Shown here: positions 1 to 11,267 of the stretch, piece by piece
Layout of the letters: the number at the start of each line of letters is the position of its first letter
Numbering within the stretch: the first letter of the stretch is position 1
Source of the DNA: an uncultured Verrucomicrobiota bacterium
GTDB taxonomy: Bacteria > Verrucomicrobiota > Verrucomicrobiia > Limisphaerales > UBA9464
Reading direction: 5' to 3'
Assembly (NCBI GenBank): GCA_903821635.1
Contig: CAIJLV010000010.1
Span: forward strand, 1-64,000
DNA length: 64,000 nt
Made by a program: the position numbers and the translations under genes
Notes under the pieces: model-generated
Told to the model about the DNA's origin: nothing
The model's input: the letters and a program-made list of their open reading frames with translations, nothing else
Database searches by the model: none

Positions 1-747
1 TACCCCGAGTCGCTCCCCGAACAGCAGCGGATTGTTAGGCTGCTGGACGAAGCATTTGAGGGCCTCGCCACCGCCAAAGCCAACGCCGAAAAGAACCTCC
101 AAAACGCCCGCGCCCTCTTCGAAAGCCACCTCCAATCCGTCGTCACCCAGCGCGGCCCGGGGTGGGTGGAGAAGAAGCTCGAAGAGATTGGAAAGACGCA
201 GACCGGCTCGACGCCCAAGACATCCGACCAATCGAACTATGGAGACTTCATTTCGTTCGTGAAGCCGGGCGATTTCAACACGGACGGCACGTTGGACTAT
301 GACAAAGATGGATTGAGCGAAAGCGGAGCGGAAGGCGCACGCATTGTTCCTGCCGGCTCAGTGCTCATGGTCTGTATTGGTGCGACGATAGGGAAATGCG
401 GCTATTGCGACCAAGACGTGACCACGAACCAGCAAGTGAACGCACTCACGCCGAGCGATGGATCGTCCAACCGATTCATCTATTACCAAATGCTTACCGA
501 AACATTTCAGCGCAAAGTCATCCACGCTTCCGGCCAAGCCACGCTGCCCATCATCAACAAATCAAAGTGGAGTGCGCTTTCCGTTTGGCTGCCGCCAAAG
601 GTCGCAGAGCAAAAGAAGATCGCCGCCAAGTTCGACGCCCTCGTTGAAGAAACCCAACGCCTCGCCCGCCTCTACGAGCGGAAGCACGCCGCGCTGGAGG
701 CGTTGAAGAAGTCGCTGCTGCACCGAGCCTTCACCGGAGAACTGTGA
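1..747 (+). CDS. hsdS: Type I restriction enzyme specificity subunit HsdS, 3' part (5' end outside window)
   Basis: The reading frame is open from base 1 to the stop at 745-747, so only about the last 248 residues are present. HsdS chooses the DNA target of the type I restriction-modification complex. Residues near the start form a helical conserved region (AFEGLATAKANAEKNLQNA), then a target recognition domain begins (KLEEIGKTQTGSTPK). The second conserved helix follows, ending in RLARLYERKHAALEALKKSL and FTGEL, the usual end of HsdS proteins. The internal GTG at 166 is not a credible gene start, because the upstream frame already reads as HsdS. The methylase gene hsdM is not in the window and presumably lies to the left. 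Downstream are a second copy of this C-terminal tail, then fic and hsdR. Confidence 0.9.
   Translation, partial: YPESLPEQQRIVRLLDEAFEGLATAKANAEKNLQNARALFESHLQSVVTQRGPGWVEKKLEEIGKTQTGSTPKTSDQSNYGDFISFVKPGDFNTDGTLDYDKDGLSESGAEGARIVPAGSVLMVCIGATIGKCGYCDQDVTTNQQVNALTPSDGSSNRFIYYQMLTETFQRKVIHASGQATLPIINKSKWSALSVWLPPKVAEQKKIAAKFDALVEETQRLARLYERKHAALEALKKSLLHRAFTGEL
652..747 (+). repeat. HsdS tail direct repeat, copy 1
   Basis: These 96 bases encode the last 31 residues of HsdS plus the stop. They recur at 987-1082 with about five substitutions and no length change, in the same orientation. Confidence 0.9.
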
Positions 748-769
748 AGTGAATCCGCCCGCGCCCATC

Positions 770-857
770 CCAGCCCTGCAAGGGCGCAATGTGACAGCCC
801 GGGGTGAAGCCCCGGGGTATCGGTGTTCCCAAAAACCTCCCCAGCCCTGAAAGGGCG
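770..857 (+). repeat. Dispersed palindromic repeat, unit A
   Basis: The unit begins with ccagccctgcaagggcg, has an inner hairpin agcccgggg/ccccgggg, and ends with ccagccctgaaagggcg. It matches the reverse complement of 900-982. Each end is a short palindrome (agccct..agggc), so the unit is a set of nested hairpins. Families of this look are scattered in Verrucomicrobiota and Planctomycetota genomes; that statement is general knowledge, not checked here. Confidence 0.8.
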
Positions 858-899
858 ACAACACCTCACACCTCGCCGGTTGGCCCGCGCTGATTGTTC

Positions 900-982
900 C
901 GCCCCTTCAGGGCGGGAAATCCTTGGGACATCGAACCCGGGGCGTTGCCCCGGGCTATCACATCACGCCCTTTCAGGGCTGG
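900..982 (-). repeat. Dispersed palindromic repeat, unit B (inverted)
   Basis: This is the inverted partner of the unit at 770-857: cgccccttcagggcggg at its left, a gcccggggc-type inner hairpin and cgccctttcagggctgg at its right. Four bases separate it from the orphan hsdS tail that starts at 987. Confidence 0.8.
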
Positions 983-986
983 CGCC

Positions 987-1082
987 ACCCAACGCCTCGC
1001 CCGCCTCCACGAGCGGATGCACGCCGCGCTGGAGGCGGTGAAGAAGTCGCTGCTGCACCAAGCCTTCACCGGAGAACTGTGA
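987..1082 (+). pseudogene. Orphan duplicate of the hsdS 3' end
   Basis: A 96-base copy of the last part of hsdS, reading RLARLHERMHAALEAVKKSL then HQAFTGEL and a stop. It is about 95% identical to 652-747. No target recognition domain precedes it; the inverted repeat unit joins it directly, in frame. It is either the scar of an older hsdS that was replaced, or a homology block for recombination with another specificity gene. Confidence 0.75.
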
Positions 1083-1183
1083 CTTGTCGCCGGTTTCGAC
1101 ACGTCCCGCCGTCGTGTCGAAAACAACCGATTCCTTCGACATGAACGGTTGATGTGTCGAACGCCGCGACATAACGTGCGCCC

Positions 1184-2317
1184 ATGCCATCCGCCCGAAA
1201 ACGACCGCCGAACGAGCCGGAGTGGCGTCCCGCGGAACCGTTCAACGCGCTGCCGCTGCTGCCGCCCGCGCCGGAGCTGGAGACCAAGGCGGTGCTCAAG
1301 CGGTGCATTTCCGCCCGGGCCGCGCTGGCGGAACTGAAGCAGGCGGCGGAACTCATCCCCAACCAGGGCGTGCTGATCAACACGTTGCCGCTGCTGGAGG
1401 CGCAGGCCAGCTCGGAGATCGAGAACATCATCACGACGACGGACCGGCTGTTCCAATACCGCGAGGTGGACGACGCGGCGGATGGGCCGACGAAGGAAGC
1501 GCTGCGTTACAGCCGGGCCTTGCTGGAGGGATTCCGGACCTTGCGGGAGCGTCCGCTCGTCACGCGCACGGCGGAGGAGATTTGCAGCCTGATCAAGGGG
1601 CGGGAGATGCGGGTGCGGAAAATTCCGGGCACGGCGCTGGCGCGGTCCACGGGGGAGATCGTCTATACGCCGCCGGTGGGCGAGGAGTTGCTGCGGTCGC
1701 TGCTGGCGAACTGGGAGCGCTTTCTGCATGAAGCCACGGAGATCGATCCGCTCATCCGCATGGCCGTGGCCCACTACCAGTTTGAAGCCATTCACCCGTT
1801 CACGGACGGCAATGGGCGCACGGGGCGCGTGCTGAACAGCCTGTTTTTCATCAGCGAGGGTTTGCTGACGCTGCCGATCCTCTACCTGAGCCGCTACATC
1901 ATCCGGCACAAGGCGGACTATTACCGGCTGCTGCGGGAGGTGACGCAGACGGACGGGTGGGAGGGGTGGGTGCTGTTCATGCTTCAGGGCGTGGAGGAGA
2001 CGGCAGGCTGGACGGTGGCGAAGATCGCGGCGATCCGGAAATTGCAGGCCCACACGGTGGAGCATGTGCGCCGGGCCGCGCCGAAGGCTTACAGCCACGA
2101 GCTGGTGAACCTCATCTTTGAGCTGCCGTATTGCCGAATCCAGAACCTGACAGAGCGGGAGATCGCCGGGCGGCAGACCGCCTCGGTGTATCTGAAGGAG
2201 CTGGTCAAGGTGGGAGTGCTGGAGGAGCAGGCCGTCGGCCGGGAAAAGCTGTTCATCCACCCCAAGCTGATGGGCCTGCTCACGCGCGAGCCGAACGAAT
2301 TCCTACCCTACCCATGA
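1184..2317 (+). CDS. Fic family protein (adenylyltransferase-like) within the type I R-M operon
   Basis: A 377-residue Fic-domain protein. Fic enzymes usually move AMP from ATP onto hydroxyl side chains of target proteins. The active-site loop [12 protein letters not shown] (residues 204-215) matches the HPFx(D/E)GNGRxxR consensus, including the catalytic His. The segment SSEIEN (76-81) fits the (S/T)xxxE(G/N) inhibitory helix of N-terminally self-inhibited (class II) Fic proteins. The C-terminal third ([20 protein letters not shown]) looks like a winged helix. Its stop overlaps the hsdR start by four bases (ATGA), so the two are probably translationally coupled. The role in the restriction operon is unknown; damage or phage-triggered modification of a host protein is one guess. 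Confidence 0.9.
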   Translation: MPSARKRPPNEPEWRPAEPFNALPLLPPAPELETKAVLKRCISARAALAELKQAAELIPNQGVLINTLPLLEAQASSEIENIITTTDRLFQYREVDDAADGPTKEALRYSRALLEGFRTLRERPLVTRTAEEICSLIKGREMRVRKIPGTALARSTGEIVYTPPVGEELLRSLLANWERFLHEATEIDPLIRMAVAHYQFEAIHPFTDGNGRTGRVLNSLFFISEGLLTLPILYLSRYIIRHKADYYRLLREVTQTDGWEGWVLFMLQGVEETAGWTVAKIAAIRKLQAHTVEHVRRAAPKAYSHELVNLIFELPYCRIQNLTEREIAGRQTASVYLKELVKVGVLEEQAVGREKLFIHPKLMGLLTREPNEFLPYP

Positions 2318-4722
2318 ACGAAGCCGAGACCCGCGCCGAGCACATTGACCCCGCCTTGAAGGCGGCGGGCTGGGGCGTCGTCGAGGGCAGCCGCATCCGC
2401 CGCGAGTATTCGATCGCGCCCGGCCGCATCGAAGGCCACGGCAAACGGGGCAAACCGCTGACGGCGGATTACGTGCTGGAATACCGCAACACCAAGCTCG
2501 CCGTGGTCGAGGCCAAGGCCTGGGGCGAGGAAGTGTCGGAGGGTGTCGCCCAGGCCAAGAACTACGCCACCAAGCTGGCCATCCGCCACACGTATTCCAC
2601 CAACGGCCGTGGTCTCTACGGCATCGACATGGACACGGGCGCGGAAGGCGACATCGCCGACTATCCGACGCCGGACGAACTGTGGGCGAAGACCTTTGCC
2701 CACCCTAACGCATGGCAAGACCGCTTCGCTGCCGTGCCCTATCCCAACAAGAGCGGCAGTTGGACGATCCGGTTTTATCAGGAAATCGCGGTCAACCGCG
2801 TGCTGGAGAAGGTTGCCGCCGAACAAACGCGGATTCTCCTGACCCTGGCGACGGGCACCGGGAAAACGTCCATCGCCTTTCAGATTGCGTGGAAGCTGTT
2901 TCAGGCACGCTGGAACCTGAACGACTGGATATGGAGCGGCGAACCGACACGTCGCCCGCGAATTCTTTTCCTCTCCGACCGGAACACGCTGGCGACCCAA
3001 GCCTATAACGATTTCACCTCGTTCGCCGCCTTTGCCGACGATGCGCTGGTTCGCATCAAGCCCGAGGACATCCGCAAGAAGGGCAAGGTGCCGAAGAACG
3101 GCAGCCTGTTTTTCACGATCTTCCAGACCTTCATGTCCGGGCCCCCGAAGGATGGGAAACCGTCGCCCTACTTCGGCGAATACCCGCCCGACTTCTTCGA
3201 TTTCATCGTCATCGACGAGTGCCACCGGGGCGGGGCCAACGACGAAAGCACTTGGCGGGGCATCCTCGACTACTTCGCCCCGGCGGTGCAGCTCGGCCTG
3301 ACGGCCACGCCCAAACGGAAGGACAACGTGGACACCTACCGCTACTTCGGCGAGCCGGTGTTCATCTACTCGCTCAAGGAGGGCATCAACGACGGGTTCC
3401 TGACGCCCTTCCGCGTGAAGCAGATCCAGACGACTCTGGATTACTACCGCTACACGCCCGACGACGCGGTGGTGGAGGGCGAGATCGAGGCGGGCAAGCT
3501 CTACGAGGAAGCCGACTTCAACCGGAGCATCGAAATCCGCGAACGGGAAAAGAAGCGCGTGGAAATCTTCCTCGCGCAGATCAACCCGACGGAGAAGACG
3601 CTGGTCTTCTGCGCGAATCAACCCCACGCGCTGCTGGTCCGCGACCTCATCAACCAGCTCAAGGCGAGCAAGGACCCGAACTATTGCCACCGCGTGACGG
3701 CGGACGACGGAGCGCTGGGCGAACAGCACTTGCGGGACTTCCAGGACAACGAGAAGACGATTCCCACGATCCTGACCACCTCGCAGAAGCTCAGCACGGG
3801 GGTGGATGCGCGGAACGTGCGGAACATCGTGCTGCTGCGCCCGATCCATTCGATGATCGAGTTCAAGCAGATCATCGGACGCGGAACGCGGCTCTTTGAT
3901 GGGAAGGATTACTTCACGATCTACGACTTCGTGCGGGCGCACCTGAACTTCCAAGACCCGGAGTGGGACGGCCCGCCGCAAGAGGAAGCGCCGTGCCCGA
4001 AGTGCGGCCAGCGTCCGTGCGCCTGCGAAGTGAAGCCGCCGAAGCCATGCGAGGTCTGCGGCAAGTCGCCCTGCGAATGCCCGAAAGAGCCGTGTGAGGT
4101 TTGCGGCCAGATTCGCTGCGGGTGCGAGAAGAAGCGCAAGGTGAAGGTGAAGCTGGCCGACGGGAAGGAGCGCACGATCCAGCACATGATGCTGACGACC
4201 TTCTGGCACCCCGACGGCACGCCCATGAGCGCGCCGCAGTTCATGGAGCTGCTGTTCGGCAAGCTGCCCGACTTTTTTCAGAGCGAGGAGGAACTACGCA
4301 AACTCTGGAGCGCACCCGACACGCGGGCGAAGCTGCTGCAAGCCCTCGCGGAAAAGGATTTCGGCCAGGCCTCGCTCGTGGAAATGCAGAAAATCATAGG
4401 CGCGGAGAACAGCGATCTCTTCGACGTGCTGGCTTACGTGGCCTACAACCTGCCACCCGTGCCTCGCGAAGCACGCGCCGACCATGCGCGGGTGTATATC
4501 AACTCCACCTTCAACGCCAAACAGCGGGCCTTTCTGGAGTTCGTGCTCACCCATTACGTCACCGTCGGGGTGGAGGAGTTGGACCTGCAAAAGCTGACGC
4601 CGTTGCTCCGGCTCAAATACCACAACTCCCTCGCCGATGCCGTAGCGGAGCTGGGGCGGCCGGAGGAAATCGGGCAGGCGTTTGCCGGCTTCCAGAAGCA
4701 TCTCTACGCCGTGCCTCATTGA
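2314..4722 (+). CDS. hsdR: Type I restriction enzyme endonuclease/translocase subunit HsdR
   Basis: An 802-residue subunit that moves DNA by ATP hydrolysis and cuts it. In order: an N-terminal PD-(D/E)xK nuclease (D52, then E66-A-K68 in VVEAKAW), Walker A TGTGKT (180-185), DECH box (301-304), TATP motif III (330-333), and the motif VI arginines in QIIGRGTR (519-526). Residues 561-604 hold three repeats of CxxCGxxxCxC, twelve cysteines in all, before a C-terminal helical region of the kind that contacts HsdM/HsdS. The start at 2314 overlaps the fic stop. An earlier in-frame start at 2131 would lie inside fic and is unlikely. The protein is shorter than EcoKI-type HsdR (over 1000 aa) but normal for EcoEI-like forms. 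Confidence 0.93.
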   Translation: MNEAETRAEHIDPALKAAGWGVVEGSRIRREYSIAPGRIEGHGKRGKPLTADYVLEYRNTKLAVVEAKAWGEEVSEGVAQAKNYATKLAIRHTYSTNGRGLYGIDMDTGAEGDIADYPTPDELWAKTFAHPNAWQDRFAAVPYPNKSGSWTIRFYQEIAVNRVLEKVAAEQTRILLTLATGTGKTSIAFQIAWKLFQARWNLNDWIWSGEPTRRPRILFLSDRNTLATQAYNDFTSFAAFADDALVRIKPEDIRKKGKVPKNGSLFFTIFQTFMSGPPKDGKPSPYFGEYPPDFFDFIVIDECHRGGANDESTWRGILDYFAPAVQLGLTATPKRKDNVDTYRYFGEPVFIYSLKEGINDGFLTPFRVKQIQTTLDYYRYTPDDAVVEGEIEAGKLYEEADFNRSIEIREREKKRVEIFLAQINPTEKTLVFCANQPHALLVRDLINQLKASKDPNYCHRVTADDGALGEQHLRDFQDNEKTIPTILTTSQKLSTGVDARNVRNIVLLRPIHSMIEFKQIIGRGTRLFDGKDYFTIYDFVRAHLNFQDPEWDGPPQEEAPCPKCGQRPCACEVKPPKPCEVCGKSPCECPKEPCEVCGQIRCGCEKKRKVKVKLADGKERTIQHMMLTTFWHPDGTPMSAPQFMELLFGKLPDFFQSEEELRKLWSAPDTRAKLLQALAEKDFGQASLVEMQKIIGAENSDLFDVLAYVAYNLPPVPREARADHARVYINSTFNAKQRAFLEFVLTHYVTVGVEELDLQKLTPLLRLKYHNSLADAVAELGRPEEIGQAFAGFQKHLYAVPH

Positions 4723-4858
4723 GCTGCGGCCCACCCTCTTCTCCCACGTCACCGCGGCCCAATTGCCCGGGGCGGCGAAATTCGCCCGGTGCATTTGCCG
4801 GGGTGACACGTCGTCGCCGACTTGCACCCACGGCCTTGGGTCCTGATTCTCCGCGGCG

Positions 4859-6052
4859 GTGAAACCGCGTTCCATCCTGCTCATTGCCGGCGATCCCAGC
4901 GGGGATCTGCTGGGCGCTGAGCTGGCCCAGGCCTTGCGGGAGCAGGCCGGACCATTCCCGCCGCGACTCTGGGGCGCCGGCGGTCCCGCCATGGCGGCGG
5001 CCGGTGTGGAACTCCGCCACGACCTCACCCGGCATTCGGTCATCGGCTTGGAAATCTTGCGGCGCTACGCCGAACTCCGCGGCGCTTTTCAGGACCTGCT
5101 CGACCACGCGATGCGCGAGCGGCCTGACATCGTCGTGGGCGTTGACTATGGCGGGTTCAACCTTCGTTTTGCCGCCGCCCTGCGCGCCCGGGTGGCCCGG
5201 GAACGGGGCCCGTTCCTCAATTGGCGTCCCCAACTGGTCCAATACGTCTCGCCCCAGGTCTGGGCTTCCCGGCCGGGCCGCGTCAAAACTCTGGCCCGCA
5301 CGCAGGACCTGCTGCTGAGTATTCTGCCCTTCGAGCCGGCTTGGTATGCGGCGCGCGCACCGAACCTGCGCGTGGAATTCGTCGGCCATCCCATCGTCGA
5401 CCGACACGGGCAGGAACCGGTGGTCGCCCCCGACCCGGACCCGCCCGCGACCCTGCTCCTGCTCCCCGGCAGCCGGGTCGGCGAAGTGCAGCGCCATCTG
5501 CCAGTGATGATTCCCGCGGCGGAACACGTTGCGGCGGCGACCGGAGCCCGGGTGCGGATGGTTTTGCCCCAGGAATCGTTGCGCGCGATCGCGGCGCCGT
5601 TCACCGCCGCCCTCCCGGGCTTGGAAGTGCAAATCGGCGGCCTAGCCGCGGCCTTGCGCGGCGCGACGGTAGCCCTTGCCTCCACCGGCACCGTCACGCT
5701 GGAATGTGCGTGGTTCGGCGTGCCCACCGTCGCGCTCTACCGGACCTCGTGGCTGACTTACGAGGTCGGCCGCCGGCTCATCACCGTAAAGTATTTGGCC
5801 ATGCCGAACCTGCTCGCGGGCGAAGCGGTGATGCCGGAATTCGTGCAAGCCGCCGCCACGCCTGAGGCGTTGGCCGCCGTCGCCTTGGAATGGTTCCGCA
5901 GCCCGGAGCGCCGCGCCGAAACCCGGGCTCAATTGGCCCGCGTGGCGAAATCACTCGGCCCGCCCGGTGCCGGCCGCCGCGCGGCCGCCGCGATCCTCAG
6001 CGCGCCAGCGGCCACCAGCGGCCCCGCCAATCGAACCATTCCGAACCGCTGA
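4859..6052 (+). CDS. lpxB: Lipid-A-disaccharide synthase
   Basis: A 397-residue glycosyltransferase that joins UDP-diacylglucosamine and lipid X to make the lipid A disaccharide at the inner face of the cytoplasmic membrane. The N-terminal AGDPSGDLLGAEL (10-22) is the family signature. LLLPGSRVGEVQRHLPVM and the late segment STGTVTLECAWFGVPTVALY are the usual C-terminal donor-site motifs (LPGSRxxEI; SGTxxLE). The start is GTG, 136 bases after hsdR. Its 3' end overlaps the convergent gene at 5997 by 56 bases. Presence of lpxB implies a lipopolysaccharide-bearing outer membrane. Confidence 0.95.
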   Translation: MKPRSILLIAGDPSGDLLGAELAQALREQAGPFPPRLWGAGGPAMAAAGVELRHDLTRHSVIGLEILRRYAELRGAFQDLLDHAMRERPDIVVGVDYGGFNLRFAAALRARVARERGPFLNWRPQLVQYVSPQVWASRPGRVKTLARTQDLLLSILPFEPAWYAARAPNLRVEFVGHPIVDRHGQEPVVAPDPDPPATLLLLPGSRVGEVQRHLPVMIPAAEHVAAATGARVRMVLPQESLRAIAAPFTAALPGLEVQIGGLAAALRGATVALASTGTVTLECAWFGVPTVALYRTSWLTYEVGRRLITVKYLAMPNLLAGEAVMPEFVQAAATPEALAAVALEWFRSPERRAETRAQLARVAKSLGPPGAGRRAAAAILSAPAATSGPANRTIPNR

Positions 6053-6731
6053 ACTGCTTCTTGTAGTCCATCGCCGAGGGTTCATGGAAAGCGTAGCCGG
6101 GATGGTAATGCGCGCACCCCTGCGCCCGGGCCCGCCCGATTTCCCACAGCAGGGTCGCCACGCCCAGACTGCGCCGCGCCTCGGCCGGTTCGAACATTGC
6201 GTAAACACTCGAAGCCCCGGCCACGCCTAGATCAAGGTAACTGGCCGCCACCAACCGCCCCGCGAGGCGGGCCGTCACCTCAACCAAGGGACACGGATAG
6301 TCCGCAAGCGAGGGGCCCAAGAAATCCGTGAGCGCATCCGGCACAGCACGTTGAAAGCGGAGCCGATGCCGGGCGAACAGCGCGTGCCGCTCGGCGTCCA
6401 GCTCCGGCGGACCAAACGCGACGACAAGATCCGCGTTGCGCCGCAGGATCCGCCGGTGGCGGGCCGAAAACGTGAGCGTCGCCAAGGGCACCCGTATGGG
6501 CTGCACGCGCTGAATCTGATCGGCGCCCAGCCCATACGAGTAACGGAAAAATGAGCGGCCGAAATGACGCCACCCGGCGTTCCACAGTTCGTCCATTTGC
6601 TCCGGCAACACCCGGACCCGCTCGCCCGCTTCAAACACGAGGGGCAGGTGCAGCGAGGGCGCCCGCGGAGCTTCGTCCCAGAACGCGCCGGCAGCGGCAG
6701 CGCCGGCCGGTTGCTTTTCTGGGTCAGTCAT
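5997..6731 (-). CDS. Arginyl/leucyl-tRNA-protein transferase-like protein (ATE C-terminal type), paralogue 1
   Basis: A 244-residue protein with features of the C-terminal catalytic half of arginyl- and leucyl-transferases, which add an amino acid from aminoacyl-tRNA to a protein N-terminus. The segments DELWNAGWRHFGRSFF (47-62), RRILRRNADL and, near the C-terminus, PGYAFHEPSAMDYKKQF fit the family's GYxI...MxYKxxF core. The N-terminal cysteine-rich ATE_N region is missing, so activity is uncertain; a GNAT acyltransferase of other function is possible. A second copy with the same motifs lies at 58522-59373. It sits 18 bases after the gene at 6750-7475, probably in one operon, and runs convergent with lpxB. 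Confidence 0.7.
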   Translation of the reverse strand: MTDPEKQPAGAAAAGAFWDEAPRAPSLHLPLVFEAGERVRVLPEQMDELWNAGWRHFGRSFFRYSYGLGADQIQRVQPIRVPLATLTFSARHRRILRRNADLVVAFGPPELDAERHALFARHRLRFQRAVPDALTDFLGPSLADYPCPLVEVTARLAGRLVAASYLDLGVAGASSVYAMFEPAEARRSLGVATLLWEIGRARAQGCAHYHPGYAFHEPSAMDYKKQFSGSEWFDWRGRWWPLAR

Positions 6732-6749
6732 CGGGGCTTGAGCCGGGCC

Positions 6750-7475
6750 TCAGCCGACCGAATTCGTTTCGAGATAGGCGCGGAAGACCGGTTCCAAGCC
6801 GGCCAAGCCGTCGCCCTCGACGCTCATCGCCCCAAAGACCGCGAAACAATCCAAATGCACGAGCGCGTTGAAATTCGCATCCCGCATTTCCACGCGGGCC
6901 AAGCGCTCCCGAAAACAACGGTTGAGCTGGGCGACGGCGTCGTAAACGGCCGCGAAGTCCGCGAGTTCCCAATCCGGCGACAGCCCGCGGCAGCGGCGAA
7001 AATGTTGAGCCAACAGATAGGCGCCGAGGGCACGGAAGAGGGTTTCGTCCAAGGTGGCAAAGGGCAGGTGCGTGATCACCATGGGGCGGAGTTTGTCCAA
7101 GATGGGACAACCACTAGTGACCATGATCAACCCCATCAGGGAACTGAGGCCGGATTGCAGGGCGACTCGCTTGTGGAAAGCGCGCGCCTCACTGCGGATC
7201 GTGACCTCGGCTTCCGCGTGGGATAGGCAGTCTTTGAAGACGTCGATGACCTCAACCAGATTGGCCGCCACGGGGCAATGGGGATGGGTGCTGACCTTCA
7301 AGGGGCAATGGGTGCACTGGCCCTCGCCCAAGCGAGTCCACGCCGGCAGCGCCACGGAGTCGGACGGGATTAACCGCAAGTCGGGGACCCGCAGCTTGAC
7401 GGCAAACTCGCGGCTCGTGCCGTCGGCCAGCCGGAATTCGTAGTGCACCTGGTGAGTGATGGGCTCTTCGGCCAT
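6750..7475 (-). CDS. Conserved CxxC/HxHC protein of unknown function (DUF6901-like)
   Basis: 241 residues with ATG at 7475. A longer frame using TTG at 7529 is open, but its first 18 residues look non-coding. The most distinctive part is ECTHC-like: C54 and C57 in GQCTHCPL, then HPHCPVA (H64, H66, C67), which could bind a metal or an Fe-S cluster. The rest is predicted helical, with a hydrophobic middle (LMGLIMVTSGCPILDKLRP). It resembles proteins I recall as DUF6901, but the assignment is from memory. It is the first gene of a probable two-gene operon with the arginyl-transferase-like gene downstream. Confidence 0.75.
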   Translation of the reverse strand: MAEEPITHQVHYEFRLADGTSREFAVKLRVPDLRLIPSDSVALPAWTRLGEGQCTHCPLKVSTHPHCPVAANLVEVIDVFKDCLSHAEAEVTIRSEARAFHKRVALQSGLSSLMGLIMVTSGCPILDKLRPMVITHLPFATLDETLFRALGAYLLAQHFRRCRGLSPDWELADFAAVYDAVAQLNRCFRERLARVEMRDANFNALVHLDCFAVFGAMSVEGDGLAGLEPVFRAYLETNSVG

Positions 7476-7696
7476 GAACGTAGGGGCTCGTCGGTTCGTC
7501 GCGATGCGGGGAAGCGAGCGCGAGTGCAACGGGTTTGAGCGGAGTGGGAAAGGCGAATTTCAGGCGGCCCACCGGGCCTTGGGGCTGGGCCGGGCTTGAC
7601 CCTGAAAGGCTGCCCCCCACTCTCTGGCCACCAAATTTACCCGCCGCCGGCCGCCCGGTCACGCCGAGCGAACCGCCCCCTTGCTCCCTTTCCGCA

Positions 7697-9924
<2,228 letters not shown>

Positions 9925-11163
9925 ATGAAGAAACCTTCGCTGCCGGTAATTTTTCTGACGGTCTTCCTCGACCTCGTGGGCTTTGGCATTGTGCTGCCGT
10001 TGCTGCCGATTTTTGCCCAGAGCCTCGACGCTTCCGGCTTCGTCATCGGCTGCCTCATGGCCAGCTATTCCGCGATGCAGTTCCTGTTCGCGCCCATTTG
10101 GGGCCGGCTTTCAGATCGCGTCGGGCGGCGGCCAATTCTCCTCCTCAGCACTGCGGGTGCCGCCATTTCGTATGTCATCTTTGCCCTCGGTTCGAGCCAG
10201 ACGGGGCTGGGCGCGCTGATCCTCCTGTTTGCCGCCCGCCTCTTCGCCGGCATCTGCGGGGCCAACATCACGGTCGCCCAAGCCTACATCGCCGACATCA
10301 CGCCGCCGGAGCAGCGCTCCAAACGCATGGGCCTGATCGGCATGGCGTTTGGCATGGGTTTCATCTTTGGACCGGCCCTCGGCGGACTGGCGCTGAAGAC
10401 GGGCAATCTGGGCGCGCCGGGCTGGCTGGCCGCCGGTTTGTGCACGTTGAACTTTATTTTCGCCTTCCTGCGGTTGCCGGAAAGCCGGCCCGCCGAGGCC
10501 AAACCGGCCGAGGAACGGCCGCGCTTCCAACAACTCGTCCACACGTTGCAACGGCCCGGGATCGGCGTGTTGGTGCTGATCTTCTTCCTCGCCACGTTCT
10601 GCTTCGCCTGCTTCGAAACCACCCTCGGGCTGCTGGTCAGCCGCAACTTCAATCTGGTGCTCCAAGACCTCAAAGGGGGCGTGCATGTCTTCGATTCGAA
10701 GGTCGTTTACCTCTATGCCTTTTGCGGCGTCATCGGAGCGTTTGTGCAGGGCGGTCCCTTGGGTCGGATCGTGAAAAAGCTGGGTGAACCCCAACTGATT
10801 GCGCTCAGCCTGCTGCTGTTGGGGCTCAGCCTCCTGCCCCTGCCCTTTATGCGCACTTGGCCGCTACTGCTGCTGGTGCTCGCGGTCTTGTCCATCGGTT
10901 CCAGCCTCACCCGCCCGCCAGTCTTCGGTCTGCTGTCGAATCTGACCTCCGCCGCCGAGCAGGGCGTCACCATCGGCACCGCCCAAAGTGCCGGCAGCCT
11001 CGCGCGCATCGCCGGACCAATCTTCGCCGGTTCGCTCTACGAACTGCATCCCACCGCGCTTTACCTCACCTGCGGCACCCTAGCCCTGCTCACCGCCGGA
11101 CTCGCTTGGGCGAAATTGGGCGCCAAGCCCGGCCGACCGACCGCCGCGGTGCCCACGGCGTAG
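9925..11163 (+). CDS. Major facilitator superfamily drug-efflux-type transporter (TetA/DHA1-like)
   Basis: 412 residues with about 12 hydrophobic segments. The N-terminus has the DHA1 signature of TetA-like carriers: IFLTVFLDLVGFGIVLPLLP in helix 1, and GRLSDRVGRRPILL, the cytoplasmic loop 2-3 motif A (GxLaDrxGrkxxl). A hydrophilic linker (ESRPAEAKPAEERPRF) divides the two six-helix halves. Such carriers export small molecules by proton antiport. The substrate cannot be told, and tetracycline resistance should not be assumed. Confidence 0.88.
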   Translation: MKKPSLPVIFLTVFLDLVGFGIVLPLLPIFAQSLDASGFVIGCLMASYSAMQFLFAPIWGRLSDRVGRRPILLLSTAGAAISYVIFALGSSQTGLGALILLFAARLFAGICGANITVAQAYIADITPPEQRSKRMGLIGMAFGMGFIFGPALGGLALKTGNLGAPGWLAAGLCTLNFIFAFLRLPESRPAEAKPAEERPRFQQLVHTLQRPGIGVLVLIFFLATFCFACFETTLGLLVSRNFNLVLQDLKGGVHVFDSKVVYLYAFCGVIGAFVQGGPLGRIVKKLGEPQLIALSLLLLGLSLLPLPFMRTWPLLLLVLAVLSIGSSLTRPPVFGLLSNLTSAAEQGVTIGTAQSAGSLARIAGPIFAGSLYELHPTALYLTCGTLALLTAGLAWAKLGAKPGRPTAAVPTA

Positions 11164-11229
11164 GCCCCCGCTCCGGAATCGCCCTGAACCCTTCCCGGGG
11201 CAAGCCCACCACCGAACGTCCCTGCCCGT

Positions 11230-11258
11230 TTGACACCTGTTCCCCTCAATTCTAGCGT
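11230..11258 (+). promoter_or_regulatory. Possible sigma-70-type promoter upstream of the erpA/iscA-like gene
   Basis: A perfect TTGACA at 11230-11235 is followed after 17 bases by TAGCGT (11253-11258), a weak -10. The gene starts at 11268, so the leader would be very short. No Shine-Dalgarno is visible. Confidence 0.3.
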
Positions 11259-11267
11259 GCCCCCGTT

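Larger units (their letters stand above)
748..1183. other. Repeat-filled spacer between hsdS and fic
   Basis: This 436-base stretch holds no intact gene. It contains two inverted copies of an ~85-base palindromic repeat (770-857 and 900-982) and a second, orphan copy of the hsdS 3' end (987-1082). About 100 bases of plain sequence then lead to fic. The open frame from 894 to 1082 runs through the second repeat into the orphan tail, but it has no other sign of being a gene. Confidence 0.85.

Noticed and set aside
770-982. Possible CRISPR array
   Set aside because: Only two repeat units in opposite orientation, long and palindromic, with no regular spacers.
866-2260. 464-codon minus-strand open frame
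   Set aside because: Antisense shadow of fic in GC-rich DNA; Arg/Pro/His-rich and without motifs. fic has a full Fic loop.
2308-4209. 633-codon minus-strand open frame
   Set aside because: Lies wholly opposite hsdR, with arginine/leucine-rich low-information sequence. hsdR motifs settle the strand.
5997-6052. Possible frameshift or fusion between lpxB and the next gene
   Set aside because: The genes are convergent and simply overlap by 56 bases at their 3' ends.
9925-11163. Tetracycline-resistance call for the MFS gene
   Set aside because: Only the general DHA1 signature is visible; the substrate cannot be inferred.
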